Source: Lytechinus variegatus (taxonomy: Eukaryota; Echinodermata; Echinoidea; Temnopleuroida; Toxopneustidae). Taken from it: a stretch of DNA of 64,000 nucleotides. The notes below the pieces were generated by a model. It saw only the letters and a list, made by a program, of their open reading frames with translations, was not told the DNA's origin and made no database searches. Of the stretch, positions 63,789 through 64,000 are shown piece after piece. The translations under genes and the position numbers were made by a program. The stretch is from positions 3,896,080 to 3,960,079 of the forward strand of contig NC_054748.1 in NCBI RefSeq assembly GCF_018143015.1, given 5' to 3'. Position 1 is the stretch's first letter. Each line of letters opens with the position of its first letter.

Positions 63789-64000
63789 TTGGGACGGCCA
63801 AATCGCTGTATGACTTTTGTGAGAAGAGAAAAAGACATAGGTGTCATTTACAGTGCAGTTATATTTAGGCCTAGACACACATAGTCTGATGCAACTCATA
63901 CAAAAAAACATCAGCACATATCCTAATGTTGATGTTTTGACAGACAATGGATTGAAGAAATCAATAGCCAAAAAAAGAATTTGTCTCCGTTTTATTTAAT

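Overview
The window looks like nuclear DNA of a marine deuterostome invertebrate, most likely an echinoderm. This is an inference from four things: split genes with short exons and long repeat-filled introns, a Gmr1-type Ty3 retroelement (a group described from deuterostomes), a very high load of short inverted-repeat transposons, and frequent use of the palindrome TACATGTA. No search could be run, so the species is not named.

Layout. 1-0.9 kb holds short inverted-repeat elements. 0.92-7.30 kb is one apparently whole Gmr1-like LTR retroelement with a single 1531-residue gag-pol frame in which integrase precedes reverse transcriptase. 7.3-12.8 kb is gene-free (CT-rich tracts and small transposons). 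12.86-38.43 kb, minus strand, is the main gene: nucleobindin (NUCB1/NUCB2 family). I could place eleven coding positions with matching splice sites and phases, plus a probable 5' UTR exon at 42.3 kb. 42.3-57 kb is mostly mobile DNA: a 179-bp hAT-like MITE with an 8-bp target duplication, a 1.35-kb long-inverted-repeat element with a 9-bp target duplication (MULE-like), two copies of a 7SL-like SINE, and a 1.2-kb element built of ACTGGTC motifs. 57.07-58.39 kb, plus strand, is an intact single-exon class A GPCR of 440 residues. 58.4-64 kb is again transposon-rich with no certain gene.

The most interesting system is inside nucleobindin. Two coding positions are each present as two homologous exons. 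For exon 4 (4a at 32.7-32.8 kb, 4b at 31.3-31.4 kb) reading phase forces the use of exactly one: taking both, or neither, gives an early stop. For exon 7 (7a at 24.15-24.24 kb, 7b at 22.93-23.01 kb) the swapped segment is the linker and entering helix of the second EF-hand. Exon 7a is preceded by an array of about seven copies of an ~85-bp unit, each carrying a copy of its 3' splice site and first codons. The intron between 7a and 7b is a ~0.9-kb pyrimidine-rich tract in the sense strand. Four protein isoforms of about 464-469 residues are predicted.

Only nucleobindin and the GPCR are well-supported host genes, and nothing suggests that they work together. A possible first coding exon at 46.1 kb (plus strand) is a weak third candidate.
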